From: Duganella sp. BuS-21 | GTDB taxonomy: Bacteria; Pseudomonadota; Gammaproteobacteria; Burkholderiales; Burkholderiaceae_D | Direction of reading: 5' to 3' | Assembly: GCA_041874725.1 (NCBI GenBank) | Contig: CP097466.1 | Span: 2,728,001 to 2,792,000, forward strand | DNA: 64,000 nucleotides | In this document: positions 48,222 through 56,834 of the stretch, piece by piece | How the letters are laid out: each line of letters opens with the position of its first letter | Numbering within the stretch: position 1 is the stretch's first letter | The notes under the pieces: generated by a model | Database searches by the model: none | What the model was told of the DNA's origin: nothing | Seen by the model: only the letters and a program-made list of their open reading frames with translations | Made by a program: the position numbers and the translations under genes

Positions 48222-49070
48222 ATGATCATCGTTACCGCTGCTACCGGCCAACTGGGCCGCCTGGTGATTGCCGGCCTGTTGAAAACCACGCCTGCTGCGC
48301 AAATCGTCGCCGCCGTGCGCGACCCGGCCAAGGCGGCCGACCTCGCTGCGCAAGGCGTGCAGGTGCGCCGCGCCGACTATAGCGATCCGGCTTCGCTGGA
48401 CGCGGCCTTCGTTGGTGCCACCAAGGTGCTGCTGATTTCGTCGAATGCGCTGGGCAACCGTGTCGCCCAGCACCGCAATGTGATCGACGCGGCCGCGCGC
48501 GCCAAGGTCGGCCTGCTGGCCTACACCAGCGTGCTGCACGCGGATCGTTCGCCGCTGGGCCTGGCAGGGGAGCACCGCGAGACGGAAGCGGCAGTACGCG
48601 CCTCGGGCTTGCCTTTTAGCTTGCTGCGCAATGGCTGGTACATCGAAAACCACACCGGCGGCCTGGGCGGCGCGGTGGCGCATGGTGCGCTGGCAGGAGC
48701 GGCGGGCGAAGGCCGCATCTCGGCGGCGGCGCGGGCGGATTATGCCGAAGCGGCGGCGGCGGTGTTGGCCAGCACTGGCCCGGTGGAGCAGGTGTATGAA
48801 CTGGCGGGCGACACTGGCTTTACGCTGGCGGAGCTGGCTGCGGAAGTGTCCCGCCAGACCGGCAAGACGATCCCGTTCCATAATCTGCCGCAAGCGGACT
48901 ACCGCGCGATGCTGATCGGCCTCGGCCTGCCTGCGCCGTTGGCCGACCTGATCGCGGATTCCGACGCGCAAGCCGCCCAAGGAGCGCTGTTCGACGACAG
49001 CCGCATCCTGAGCAAGCTGATCGGCCATCCGACCATCTCCTTGACCGCAGCCGTCGAAGCCGCGCTATAA
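48222..49070 (+). CDS. NmrA/QorB-like NAD(P)H quinone reductase
   Basis: The 282-residue protein opens with the NAD(P)-binding fold, MIIVTAATGQLGRLVIAGLL, and carries VRRADYSDPASLDAAFVGAT and LAYTSVLHADRSPLGLAGEH, the pattern of the QorB/NmrA-like atypical SDR subgroup. AGGAG precedes the ATG. Such enzymes reduce quinones and answer electrophile stress through HxlR-type regulators. It is divergent from one. Confidence 0.9.
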   Translation: MIIVTAATGQLGRLVIAGLLKTTPAAQIVAAVRDPAKAADLAAQGVQVRRADYSDPASLDAAFVGATKVLLISSNALGNRVAQHRNVIDAAARAKVGLLAYTSVLHADRSPLGLAGEHRETEAAVRASGLPFSLLRNGWYIENHTGGLGGAVAHGALAGAAGEGRISAAARADYAEAAAAVLASTGPVEQVYELAGDTGFTLAELAAEVSRQTGKTIPFHNLPQADYRAMLIGLGLPAPLADLIADSDAQAAQGALFDDSRILSKLIGHPTISLTAAVEAAL

Positions 49071-49219
49071 ACCCGCCGCCGGCAGCGTCTGCGCAAACTG
49101 CGAGACGCCGTCGAGCTTGAAAAGCTCGACCTTCATCGCCTTGGTCCGTGGATCGATATTGACTTCACCAAAGAACTGGTAGCCGGCAAATGGCGAGGAG
49201 TTCTGGATCAGCGGACTTT
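49065..49219 (-). pseudogene. C-terminal fragment of a lost gene
   Basis: The minus strand here encodes FSKSPLIQNSSPFAGYQFFG, then EVNIDPRTKAMKVELFKLDG and VSQFAQTLPAAGL before TAG, overlapping the quinone reductase stop. It reads as the end of a larger enzyme (possibly PhoD-like phosphatase, weak), and the frame upstream is replaced by the repeat at 49230. It is a truncated remnant. Confidence 0.55.
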
Positions 49220-49231
49220 TCGAGAATACAG

Positions 49232-49377
49232 AGGACCCGATTCGGGGTCAGCTCTGTCATTCGGACATCCAAACCAATTGTTTGATTTATCTCAATACGT
49301 TAATTCCAGCATTTTCACGTATTGATAGAGATCAAAGATCTGAACTGGCTGTCCAATTGACAGAGCTGACCCCGAAT
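49232..49377. repeat. REP-like palindromic repeat with GGGGTCAG ends
   Basis: The block starts ATTCGGGGTCAGCTCTGTC and ends GACAGAGCTGACCCCGAATT, an exact inverted pair about 110 bp apart; CATTCGGACATCC follows the left arm. The same ATTCGGGGTCAG core with CATTCGGACAT recurs at 57504. This looks like a family of repeated extragenic palindromes of the kind often mobilised by REP-associated (RAYT) transposases. Confidence 0.7.
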
Positions 49378-49383
49378 TTAGAT

Positions 49384-49494
49384 TTCCCGGCGCGCTACGA
49401 GCGTAAGAGCCTAGCCATCACCGCCAACCAACCGTTCTCGGGCTGGGATCAGGTGCTTCCAGAGGTGGCGATGACGCTTCACCGGCCAAGATAG
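49384..49494 (+). pseudogene. fragment of an IS21-type IstB helper ATPase
   Basis: The frame RYERKSLAITANQPFSGWDQ VLPEVAMT matches the late part of IstB-type proteins (sensor-2/arginine-like block 'RYE.RS..ITANQPF..W...FPD..MT'). It breaks off after a few more codons (LHRPR stop). No transposase or IS end is visible, so it is the scar of an old IS21 insertion or deletion. Confidence 0.65.
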
Positions 49495-49529
49495 TTGACG
49501 CGAACCAGGGCGCCTCAGTCAATCTACGA

Positions 49530-49976
49530 CTATGTATTCGGCGAGGCGGCCAACAGGTAGAAAGCCTCGTTTGCTTCAACCCGCTCTCTGGTCCATCCCT
49601 GCAGGGCGTAAAATCGGTCCGCGCGGGTTCCTGCGCCCGTACTCAACCTGATGCGGTCGCTGCCTTGCTCAACGAGCCAGCCGGTTGCCAAGTTGAGCAA
49701 TTGTTTTGCCAGCCCTTTGCCTTCGTGATCGGGGGAGATGAACAGCGCCCAGATCGATGCATTGGTTTTATCCGCGTAAGAAAATCCGGCGACCTCGCCG
49801 TCTATCTCCGCAACCCAGCCACGGCCAAGCACGTCGAGATAGTCTTCGTACATTTGCCGGGTGATGCGATCTGGGTTGGACAGCACATTCTCACGCACCG
49901 CAAGCCGAATGGCGGACATTGCGGGTATGTCGCGAAGAGTGGCTTGACGAAAAGTGGCGGGGCGAGCTGATGTCAT
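49530..49976 (-). CDS. GNAT-family N-acetyltransferase
   Basis: The 148-residue protein has the GNAT fold: RQATLRDIPAMSAIRLAVRE, strand GWVAEIDGEVAGFSYADKTN, and the acetyl-CoA loop ISPDHEGKGLAKQLLNLATG near residue 83. The acceptor is unknown. It precedes a cluster of tRNA-Leu genes. Confidence 0.93.
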   Translation of the reverse strand: MTSARPATFRQATLRDIPAMSAIRLAVRENVLSNPDRITRQMYEDYLDVLGRGWVAEIDGEVAGFSYADKTNASIWALFISPDHEGKGLAKQLLNLATGWLVEQGSDRIRLSTGAGTRADRFYALQGWTRERVEANEAFYLLAASPNT

Positions 49977-49991
49977 ATCGGGATCCTAATG

Positions 49992-50034
49992 AAAAAAGCC
50001 TCCCTCGACGACATGCGTTGAGGGAGGCTTTTTT
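49992..50034. terminator. bidirectional terminator after tRNA-Leu copy 1
   Basis: AAAAAAGCCTCCCTC pairs with GAGGGAGGCTTTTTT, with A/T runs on both arms. It ends the minus-strand tRNA-Leu transcript at its 3' side and lies before the acetyltransferase gene. Confidence 0.9.
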
Positions 50035-50044
50035 GCGGAATTTT

Positions 50045-50129
50045 TGGTGCCCACGGAGGGACTCGAACCCCCACACCTTGCGGCACATGGACCTGAACCA
50101 TGCGCGTCTACCAATTCCGCCACGTGGGC
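50045..50129 (-). tRNA. tRNA-Leu (anticodon CAG), copy 1
   Basis: The 85-base class II tRNA has acceptor strands GCCCACG/CGTGGGC, anticodon loop TTCAGGT (CAG), a variable arm and encoded CCA. It is one of four near-identical copies in this window on the minus strand. Confidence 0.97.
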
Positions 50130-50157
50130 ATTTGTAACATCAACAGTCATCAGCGCT

Positions 50158-50242
50158 TGGTGCCCACGGAGGGACTCGAACCCCCACACCTTGCGGCACA
50201 TGGACCTGAACCATGCGCGTCTACCAATTCCGCCACGTGGGC
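50158..50242 (-). tRNA. tRNA-Leu (anticodon CAG), copy 2
   Basis: Same 85-base sequence as copy 1, separated from it by only 28 bases, so copies 1 and 2 are probably processed from one transcript. Confidence 0.97.
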
Positions 50243-50393
50243 GCTGATACTGTCTTCGCTACTTTCTGCTGCGTGTTCTGCATCAGAAGGCACGCATCTT
50301 ACGGCGCGCGCCTGTACTCGTCAATAGCAATTTGCGGCAATTTGCTGCTTTTCTGAAAGTATTTCAAAACGCCGGTGCAGCCTGCGCGGAAAT

Positions 50394-50421
50394 GAAAGAG
50401 CCTCCCGAAGGAGGCTCTTTC
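50394..50421. terminator. hairpin after tRNA-Leu copy 3
   Basis: GAAAGAGCCTCC and GGAGGCTCTTTC form a perfect stem on the 3' side of the third tRNA-Leu, fitting a terminator for the minus strand. Confidence 0.75.
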
Positions 50422-50434
50422 AATACGGAATTCT

Positions 50435-50519
50435 TGGTGCCCACGGAGGGACTCGAACCCCCACACCTTGCGGCACATGGACCTGAACCATGCGCGTCTA
50501 CCAATTCCGCCACGTGGGC
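50435..50519 (-). tRNA. tRNA-Leu (anticodon CAG), copy 3
   Basis: Same class II tRNA-Leu sequence as copies 1 and 2. It ends at its own terminator, so it is transcribed separately from copies 1 and 2. The histidine kinase gene starts 156 bases away on the other strand. Confidence 0.97.
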
Positions 50520-50674
50520 AATTTACTACTTTCACTGTTGCAGTTGCCTGCGCCAGAGGCCAGTATCTTAAGGGAGTTAGTTGTTTTCCGCAAGTATTTT
50601 TGTGCTTGCATCTTGTTATGGAGTTTCGTAAGCTTAATACTGTCATTTCAACAAGGCTGGGGAAGGGAAGAGAA

Positions 50675-52264
50675 ATGATCAACAGTTGGTTCGACAGCCA
50701 GGCCTTTATGCCGCACGGCCATTGTTTTCTATGGATACCCTCCATACTCTGGACCAGTGTGATTTCCGACGCTTTGATCGCGTTGGCTTACTTGTCCATT
50801 CCTGTCAGCCTGATCTACTTCATCCGCAAGCGCCGCGACATGCCGTTCGACTGGATGTTTATCGCCTTCGGCGTCTTCATCCTGGCCTGCGGCGCCACCC
50901 ACGTGGCCGATATATGGGTGGTGTGGTATCCCGACTATGTGATGTCGGTGAGCCTGAAGGCGATTACTGCCGTGGCCTCGGTGGTCACGGCCGTCGCCAT
51001 GCTGCGGCTGATCCCGATCGCGCTGCGCATTCCGAGCCCGGCGCAACTGGCCGCCGTCAATGCCGAGCTGCAGCGGACCAACGATGAGCTGCGCGCCGCC
51101 ATGGAGCGGGCCGAGGTGGCCAACCGCGCCAAGAGCGCCTTCCTGGCTTCGATGAGCCACGAGTTGCGCACGCCGCTCAATGCGGTGCTCGGCTACACCC
51201 AGATCCTCAAGCGCGACAAAAGCCTGACGCCGCCGCAGCAAACCGGCATCAGCACGATCCAGCAGGGCGGCCAGCATTTGCTGGCGCTGATCAACGACGT
51301 GCTCGACCTGTCGCGCGTGGACGCCGGCAAGATGGCGTTCCATCCCAAGCCGGCACGCCTGGCCGAACTGCTGACCGTGGTGGCCGACATCATGCGTGTG
51401 CGCGCCGAGCAAAAGCACCTGCATTTCGAACTGGTGATGGCGCAGGATTTGCCGCAGGCTGTCAGTGTTGATGAAACGCGCTTGCGGCAAGTGCTGCTCA
51501 ACCTGTTGGGCAATGCGGTGAAATTTACCGACCGGGGCACGGTGGTTCTGCGCGTGTCGCCGTTGCCGGCACTGCCGGGGCAGGCGGTCAATGCGGCGCT
51601 GCTGCGCTTTGAAATCCTCGACGACGGCATCGGCATCGCCGCCGATCAGCACGAGGCCATCTTCCGGCCGTTCGAGCAGGTCGGCGATGCTTCGCGGCGT
51701 GCCGGCGGCACCGGCCTGGGCCTGGCGATCAGCCGCCAACTGGTGCAGTTGATGGGCGGTGTGCTGCAAGTGGAAAGCACGCCGGGCAAGGGCAGCCGGT
51801 TCTGGTTCGATGTGCCGTTGACGGTGGTGGCAGCGCCGGGTGTCAAGGTGGGCGGCGATCACATCGCCAGCGGCTACGCCGGTCCGCGCAAGACGATTCT
51901 GGTGGTGGATGATGTGGCGACCAACCGTGCGCTGCTGCGCGATCTGCTGGGCTCGCTCGGTTTCCGTACGGTGGAGGCCGAGAGCGGCATGCTGGCGCTG
52001 ATGCAGGCGCAGACCGTGCGGCCGGACATGGTGTTGCTCGATATGGTGATGCCGGGCATGGATGGTGTGGAAACCATGCGTCGCCTGCGTGCCGATGCGC
52101 GCACGGCCGAGGCGCCGGTGCTGATTATCTCGGCCAGCTCAACGCCGGAGGAGGCGGAGCGCGCGCTGGAGATGGGGGCGGATGCTTTCCTGGCCAAGCC
52201 GGTCAATGAGCACGACTTGCTGCGCGAGATCGGCGCGCACCTGAAACTGGAATGGACCGAATAG
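50675..52264 (+). CDS. hybrid histidine kinase with ethylene-receptor-like sensor domain
   Basis: From ATG 50675 (GAAGGGAAG upstream) the 529-residue protein has three N-terminal transmembrane helices with the ethylene-binding pattern: SDALIALAYLSIPVSLIYFI, then FILACGATHVADIWVVWYP, placing Cys and His four apart as in the copper site of plant ETR1. A HisKA domain (SMSHELRTPLNAVLGYTQIL), an ATPase (NLLGNAVKFTDRG, GTGLGLAIS) and a C-terminal receiver (LVVDDVATNRALLRDLLGSL; VLLDMVMPGMDG) follow. It lies inside the tRNA-Leu cluster. Confidence 0.92.
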   Translation: MINSWFDSQAFMPHGHCFLWIPSILWTSVISDALIALAYLSIPVSLIYFIRKRRDMPFDWMFIAFGVFILACGATHVADIWVVWYPDYVMSVSLKAITAVASVVTAVAMLRLIPIALRIPSPAQLAAVNAELQRTNDELRAAMERAEVANRAKSAFLASMSHELRTPLNAVLGYTQILKRDKSLTPPQQTGISTIQQGGQHLLALINDVLDLSRVDAGKMAFHPKPARLAELLTVVADIMRVRAEQKHLHFELVMAQDLPQAVSVDETRLRQVLLNLLGNAVKFTDRGTVVLRVSPLPALPGQAVNAALLRFEILDDGIGIAADQHEAIFRPFEQVGDASRRAGGTGLGLAISRQLVQLMGGVLQVESTPGKGSRFWFDVPLTVVAAPGVKVGGDHIASGYAGPRKTILVVDDVATNRALLRDLLGSLGFRTVEAESGMLALMQAQTVRPDMVLLDMVMPGMDGVETMRRLRADARTAEAPVLIISASSTPEEAERALEMGADAFLAKPVNEHDLLREIGAHLKLEWTE

Positions 52265-52277
52265 CGGCGTAGAAATG

Positions 52278-52336
52278 AAAAAAGCCTATCTGCACAGAGC
52301 GCGATCTTGAGCGCGGTCTGGCTGATAGGCTTTTTT
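52278..52336. terminator. terminator between kinase and tRNA-Leu copy 4
   Basis: AAAAAAGCCTATC...GATAGGCTTTTTT forms a long stem with T/A runs on both arms, closing both the histidine kinase transcript and the minus-strand tRNA-Leu. Confidence 0.9.
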
Positions 52337-52348
52337 GCGGAATATTTG

Positions 52349-52433
52349 TGGTGCCCACGGAGGGACTCGAACCCCCACACCTTGCGGCACATGGACCTGA
52401 ACCATGCGCGTCTACCAATTCCGCCACGTGGGC
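52349..52433 (-). tRNA. tRNA-Leu (anticodon CAG), copy 4
   Basis: Fourth near-identical 85-base tRNA-Leu, about 1.8 kb from copy 3 with the kinase gene between. A TATAAT box on the minus strand lies at 52459-52464, about 26 bases before the mature 5' end, so it has its own promoter. Confidence 0.97.
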
Positions 52434-52693
52434 ACTGATGCTTCTCAACAACTCTGCTATTATATCGACGGGGAGAGTTTTGCGCCAGATGAACTTTTAC
52501 ATTCCTTGCTGCACATCCACCCTGTCTAGCAGTTCTCGCGGCTTGCGCTGCGAGAGACCAAGATTATAGAGGAATTCAGGGCGATGTCAAATGTCCGCCC
52601 AAGATTTTTCAATAGACACGGCTGGATTGGTCATTCAAGACGTTTCCAAGTACACTACGCCTGTCGTCAAGCCCTATATATGCACCTGACGTT
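52434..52693. promoter_or_regulatory. divergent promoter region of tRNA-Leu copy 4 and rnr
   Basis: These 260 bases hold no gene. TATAAT on the minus strand (52459-52464) is the probable -10 box of tRNA-Leu copy 4. No unambiguous rnr promoter was assigned. Confidence 0.4.
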
Positions 52694-55207
52694 TTGCCAG
52701 GCCGGATTTCTCTGATTACTGTCAATAACATTGCAAAAAATAAGAAACTTTTGAACCAATCTACACACACCATTCCCAGCCGGGAGGAAATTCTCGGCAT
52801 CTTCCGCAGCGCCCAAGGCCCATTGGACCTGCGCGCCCTGTCGAAAACGCTCAAGGTCGGCACCGATGCACAGGCTATCCTGTCGCGCCGCCTGAACGCC
52901 ATGCAGCGCGACGGCCAGATCATCGTGGACGACAGCGGCCACTATTCGCTGGCGACGCAAACCGGCTTTGTGGCCGGCCGCGTCAGCAGCCACCGCGACG
53001 GTTTCGGCTTCGTCATCCCGGATGAGCCGGGCGAAGACCTGTTCCTGCCCGAAAAGGAAATGCAGAAAGTGCTGCACGGCGACCGCGTGCTGGCCAAGGT
53101 GGTCGGCGTCGATCGTCGCGGCCGCCCGGAAGGCACCATCGTCGAGGTGACCCAGCGCGCCAACACCCACATCATCGGCCGCCTGCTGAAGAACGACAAC
53201 GGCGCCTGGATCGTGGCGCCGGAAGACCAGCGCATTGCGCAGGACGTGCTGATCGAAGGCGCCGTCGGCAAGGCCAAGTCGGGCCAGGTGGTCAGCGTCG
53301 AGCTGACCGAGCAGCCGATGCGCTTCAAGCAGCCGGTCGGCAAGATCTCTGAAGTGCTGGGCTCGCTGGACGATCCCGGCATGGAAATCGAAATCGCCGT
53401 GCGCAAGTTCGGCGTGCCGCACATCTTCTCGGACGCTGCGCTGCGCCAGGCCAACAAGCTGCCGGATCACGTGCGCGAAAGCGACTGGGGCGACCGCGTC
53501 GACCTGCGCGACGTGCCGTTGGTGACCATCGACGGCGAAGACGCGCGCGACTTCGACGATGCGGTCTACTGCGAACCGGTCAAGATCGGCCGCGCCAACG
53601 GCTTCCGCCTGATCGTCGCGATTGCCGACGTCAGCAGCTACGTCAAACCGAACGACGCGCTTGATGCCGACGCGCTCGAACGCAGCACCTCGGTCTACTT
53701 CCCGCGCCGCGTGATTCCCATGCTGCCGGAAAAATTGTCCAACGGCCTGTGCTCGCTGAACCCGGCGGTCGATCGTTTGACGCTGGTGTGCGACGCCGTG
53801 GTCACCGCCAAGGGCGAGATCAAGGCTTACCAGTTCTACCCGGCCGTGATTCACTCGGCCGCGCGCCTGACCTACACCGAAGTGGCCGACATCCTGGGCA
53901 ACACCAAGGGACCGGAAGCGGCACGCCGCCCGGGCCTGGTGCCGCACCTGACCCATCTGTACGACGTGTTCCAGGCGCTGCTGAAAGCGCGCGCCGAACG
54001 CGGCGCCATCGATTTCGAGACCACCGAAACCTATATCGTCTGCAATCCGAGCGGCAAGATCGAAAAGATCATCCCGCGCACCCGCAACGATGCGCACCGC
54101 CTGATCGAAGAGTGCATGCTGACCGCCAACGTCTGCGCGGCCGATCTGCTGATCCGCCACAAGCATCCGGGCACTTACCGCATCCACGCCACGCCGACCG
54201 CTGAAAAGCTCAAGCAGGTCCGCACCTTCCTCAAGCAGGTGAACCTGAGCCTGAACGGCGGCGACAAGCCGGCTGCCGCCGACTACGCCGCGCTGATGCG
54301 CCAGATCAAGGAGCGCCCGGACGCGTCGCTGCTGCAAACCATGCTGCTGCGTTCGATGCAGCAGGCGGTCTACTCGCCGGACAATATCGGCCACTTCGGC
54401 CTGGCGTATGAGGCCTATGCCCACTTCACCAGCCCGATCCGCCGCTATCCCGACTTGCTGACGCACCGCGCCATCAAGGCCATCCTGCTGGGCAAAAAGT
54501 ACGAGCCGAAGCTGGCCAGCACCAGCGTGCTCAACACCAACGTCTCGAACGCCACCCGCAAGCAGCAGGCCAAGGACAAGGCCGAAGGCAAGCAAGCGAA
54601 GGCCGCCGGCGACCTGACCGTGTGGGACGCCCTGGGCGTGCACTGCTCGGCCAACGAGCGCCGCGCCGACGAAGCCTCGCGCGACGTCGAGAACTGGCTC
54701 AAGTGCTACTTCATGCAAGACAAGCTGGGCGAGGAATACACCGGCATCATTACCGGCGTGACCACCTTCGGCATCTTCGTGCAGCTGGATCAGCTGTTCG
54801 TTGAAGGCATGGTGCACATCACCGACCTGGGCCAGGATTATTTCCAGTACGACGACGCCCGCCACGAACTGAAGGGCGAGCGCAGCGGCAAGAAGTTCCA
54901 GCTGACCGACCGCGTTTCCGTACAGGTGGTGCGGGTCGACCTGGAGTCGCGCAAGATCGACCTGCGCCTGGCCGGTGTCGACGCCGTCGCACCGCGTCCC
55001 GATGCGCCATCCAAAGACCGCAAGACCAACATCAAGCCTGGCCCGGGCACCCCGTCGGCCAAGCCAGGCAAGCCGGCCCGCAACGGCGCCGCTGCGCAAG
55101 CCGCAGCCAAGCCGAAAGCGGCCTCCCGCAAGACCAAGGCTGCAGCACCCACTGCGGCAGCACCCCGGGCAGCCAACCCTGCCTCAAAAAGTAAGAAGAA
55201 GCGATAA
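52694..55207 (+). CDS. rnr: ribonuclease R
   Basis: The frame begins at TTG 52694, but the start is uncertain: TTG 52751 is another in-frame option and no ATG with a good ribosome site precedes the conserved region. The ~820-837-residue protein has an N-terminal HTH (IPSREEILGIFRSAQGPLDL), cold-shock domains, the RNB catalytic domain with the metal aspartates (VTIDGEDARDFDDAVYCEPV), an S1 domain (GVTTFGIFVQLDQLFVEGMV) and a long lysine/alanine-rich tail. RNase R degrades structured RNA. It precedes rlmB. Confidence 0.96.
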   Translation: MPGRISLITVNNIAKNKKLLNQSTHTIPSREEILGIFRSAQGPLDLRALSKTLKVGTDAQAILSRRLNAMQRDGQIIVDDSGHYSLATQTGFVAGRVSSHRDGFGFVIPDEPGEDLFLPEKEMQKVLHGDRVLAKVVGVDRRGRPEGTIVEVTQRANTHIIGRLLKNDNGAWIVAPEDQRIAQDVLIEGAVGKAKSGQVVSVELTEQPMRFKQPVGKISEVLGSLDDPGMEIEIAVRKFGVPHIFSDAALRQANKLPDHVRESDWGDRVDLRDVPLVTIDGEDARDFDDAVYCEPVKIGRANGFRLIVAIADVSSYVKPNDALDADALERSTSVYFPRRVIPMLPEKLSNGLCSLNPAVDRLTLVCDAVVTAKGEIKAYQFYPAVIHSAARLTYTEVADILGNTKGPEAARRPGLVPHLTHLYDVFQALLKARAERGAIDFETTETYIVCNPSGKIEKIIPRTRNDAHRLIEECMLTANVCAADLLIRHKHPGTYRIHATPTAEKLKQVRTFLKQVNLSLNGGDKPAAADYAALMRQIKERPDASLLQTMLLRSMQQAVYSPDNIGHFGLAYEAYAHFTSPIRRYPDLLTHRAIKAILLGKKYEPKLASTSVLNTNVSNATRKQQAKDKAEGKQAKAAGDLTVWDALGVHCSANERRADEASRDVENWLKCYFMQDKLGEEYTGIITGVTTFGIFVQLDQLFVEGMVHITDLGQDYFQYDDARHELKGERSGKKFQLTDRVSVQVVRVDLESRKIDLRLAGVDAVAPRPDAPSKDRKTNIKPGPGTPSAKPGKPARNGAAAQAAAKPKAASRKTKAAAPTAAAPRAANPASKSKKKR

Positions 55208-55954
55208 ATGAGTAAGAATAAAATGATTTTCGGTTTCCACGCGGTGACCTCGCGCCTGCGTCACGAGGCCGCATCGGTGGAAGAAATTTTTGTCGACGCC
55301 ATGCGTGACGACCGCCGCATGAAAGACCTGGTGGCCAACGCCAAGGCGGCCGGTGTGCGCGTGATGCCGGTCGATTCGGCGCGTCTGGACAAGATCGTCG
55401 GCACCCGCCGTCACCAGGGCGTGATCGCGTTTGCCTCGCAGCTGGCGCTGGCGCGCAACCTGGACGAGCTGCTGGACGCCATCGACGGCCCGCCGCTGCT
55501 GCTGGTGTTGGACGGCATCACCGATCCGCACAACCTGGGCGCCTGCCTGCGCGTGGCCGACGGCGTCGGCGCACACGCGGTGATCGTGCCGAAGGACCGC
55601 GCGGTGGGCTTGAACGCCACCGCCGCCAAGGTGGCTTCCGGCGCGGCCGAGACCGTGCCTTACATCACCGTGACCAATCTGGCGCGCACCCTGCGTGACC
55701 TGAAGGATCGCGACATCTGGCTGATCGGTACTTCCGACGATGGCGACAAAGGCTTGTACGAAGCCGACTTCACCGGCCCGACCGCACTGGTCATGGGTTC
55801 GGAAGGCGAGGGCATGCGCCGCCTGACGCGCGAGACCTGCGACATGCTGGTCAGCATTCCGATGTTCGGCTCGGTCGAGAGTCTGAACGTATCGGTTGCA
55901 TCGGGCGTCTGTCTGTACGAAGCCCGCCGCCAGCGTATCGCCAAGGAAGCATAA
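55208..55954 (+). CDS. rlmB: 23S rRNA (guanosine-2251) 2'-O-methyltransferase RlmB
   Basis: The 248-residue SpoU-family protein starts right after the rnr stop. It has the N-terminal substrate-binding domain ([20 protein letters not shown]) and the C-terminal knotted domain with [17 protein letters not shown], the [13 protein letters not shown] stretch, GSEGEGM and [19 protein letters not shown]. It methylates G2251 of 23S rRNA. Confidence 0.96.
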   Translation: MSKNKMIFGFHAVTSRLRHEAASVEEIFVDAMRDDRRMKDLVANAKAAGVRVMPVDSARLDKIVGTRRHQGVIAFASQLALARNLDELLDAIDGPPLLLVLDGITDPHNLGACLRVADGVGAHAVIVPKDRAVGLNATAAKVASGAAETVPYITVTNLARTLRDLKDRDIWLIGTSDDGDKGLYEADFTGPTALVMGSEGEGMRRLTRETCDMLVSIPMFGSVESLNVSVASGVCLYEARRQRIAKEA

Positions 55955-56085
55955 CGCGATACGCAGTTCCCGGCGGCCTGCTTCGAGGGCCGCTGGTGGT
56001 CCTCCCCTCGGAAGTCTGCCGCTGTTCAGCAATTACCAGCCGGATACGCTAACATTCAGGTACCGGTTGTTTATCTGGATACGCC

Positions 56086-56823
56086 ATGTTTCATCGTCTG
56101 CGCCAAGACATCAACAGCATCATCGAACGCGACCCTGCCGCCCGGAATACCTGGGAGGTCTTGACCTGCTATCCCGGCCTGCAAGCCATCGTCATGCACC
56201 GCTGGGCGCATTGGTGCTGGACGCGCCGGATGAAATGGCTGGGCCGCTTCATCTCCTACCTGGCGCGCATCGTCACCGGAATTGAAATCCATCCGGGCGC
56301 CAGCATCGGCCGCCGCGTCTTCATCGACCACGGCTTCGGCGTGGTGATCGGCGAGACCGCCGAGGTCGGGGACGACTGCACCATCTACCAGGGCGTGACG
56401 CTGGGCGGCACCTCGCTGCACACTGGCGCCAAGCGCCATCCGACCTTGGGGCGCGGCGTCATCGTCGGCGCCGGCGCCAAGGTGCTGGGCGGCTTCACGG
56501 TGGGGGAGTATGCCAAGGTCGGTTCCAATGCCGTGCTGCTGAAGCCGGTGCCGGCGGGCGCGACGGCGGTCGGCAATCCGGCCCACATCGTGCAGAAGGA
56601 CGCCATGAGCGCGGCCACCAATCCGTTCGCGGCCTATGGCGTCACGCCCAACGGCGACGACCCGCTGTCGAAAGCGCTGCGTGGGCTGATCGAAAACGCC
56701 GTCAAGCAGGAGCTGCGCATCGAACAGCTAGTCGCCACCATGAAGGTGGCGGGGCTGGAGTGTCAGAGCGTAGCGGACTGTGATAAATTGAATTCCGCCC
56801 AATTGAACAAGCTCGTCGAATAA
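56086..56823 (+). CDS. cysE: serine O-acetyltransferase
   Basis: The 245-residue EpsC-type protein has an N-terminal helical part and left-handed hexapeptide repeats from about residue 65 (EIHPGASIGRRVFIDHGFGV, VIGETAEVGDDCTIYQGVTL, GGTSLHTGAKRHPTLGRGVI). It acetylates serine as the first step of cysteine synthesis. Its tail is longer than in minimal forms. Confidence 0.95.
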   Translation: MFHRLRQDINSIIERDPAARNTWEVLTCYPGLQAIVMHRWAHWCWTRRMKWLGRFISYLARIVTGIEIHPGASIGRRVFIDHGFGVVIGETAEVGDDCTIYQGVTLGGTSLHTGAKRHPTLGRGVIVGAGAKVLGGFTVGEYAKVGSNAVLLKPVPAGATAVGNPAHIVQKDAMSAATNPFAAYGVTPNGDDPLSKALRGLIENAVKQELRIEQLVATMKVAGLECQSVADCDKLNSAQLNKLVE

Positions 56824-56834
56824 GGAAGCAAGAC

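Noticed and set aside
49282..49494. 70-codon ORF as an intact gene
   Set aside because: Its first half is repeat sequence and only the second half resembles IstB, so it was treated as a fragment.
49891..50571. short ORFs reading through the tRNA-Leu genes
   Set aside because: They repeat the same peptides (LEPPHLAAHGPEPC and similar) because they translate the tRNAs; not genes.
52667..55099. 810-codon antisense ORF opposite rnr
   Set aside because: Shadow frame; rnr on the plus strand has all RNase R domains.
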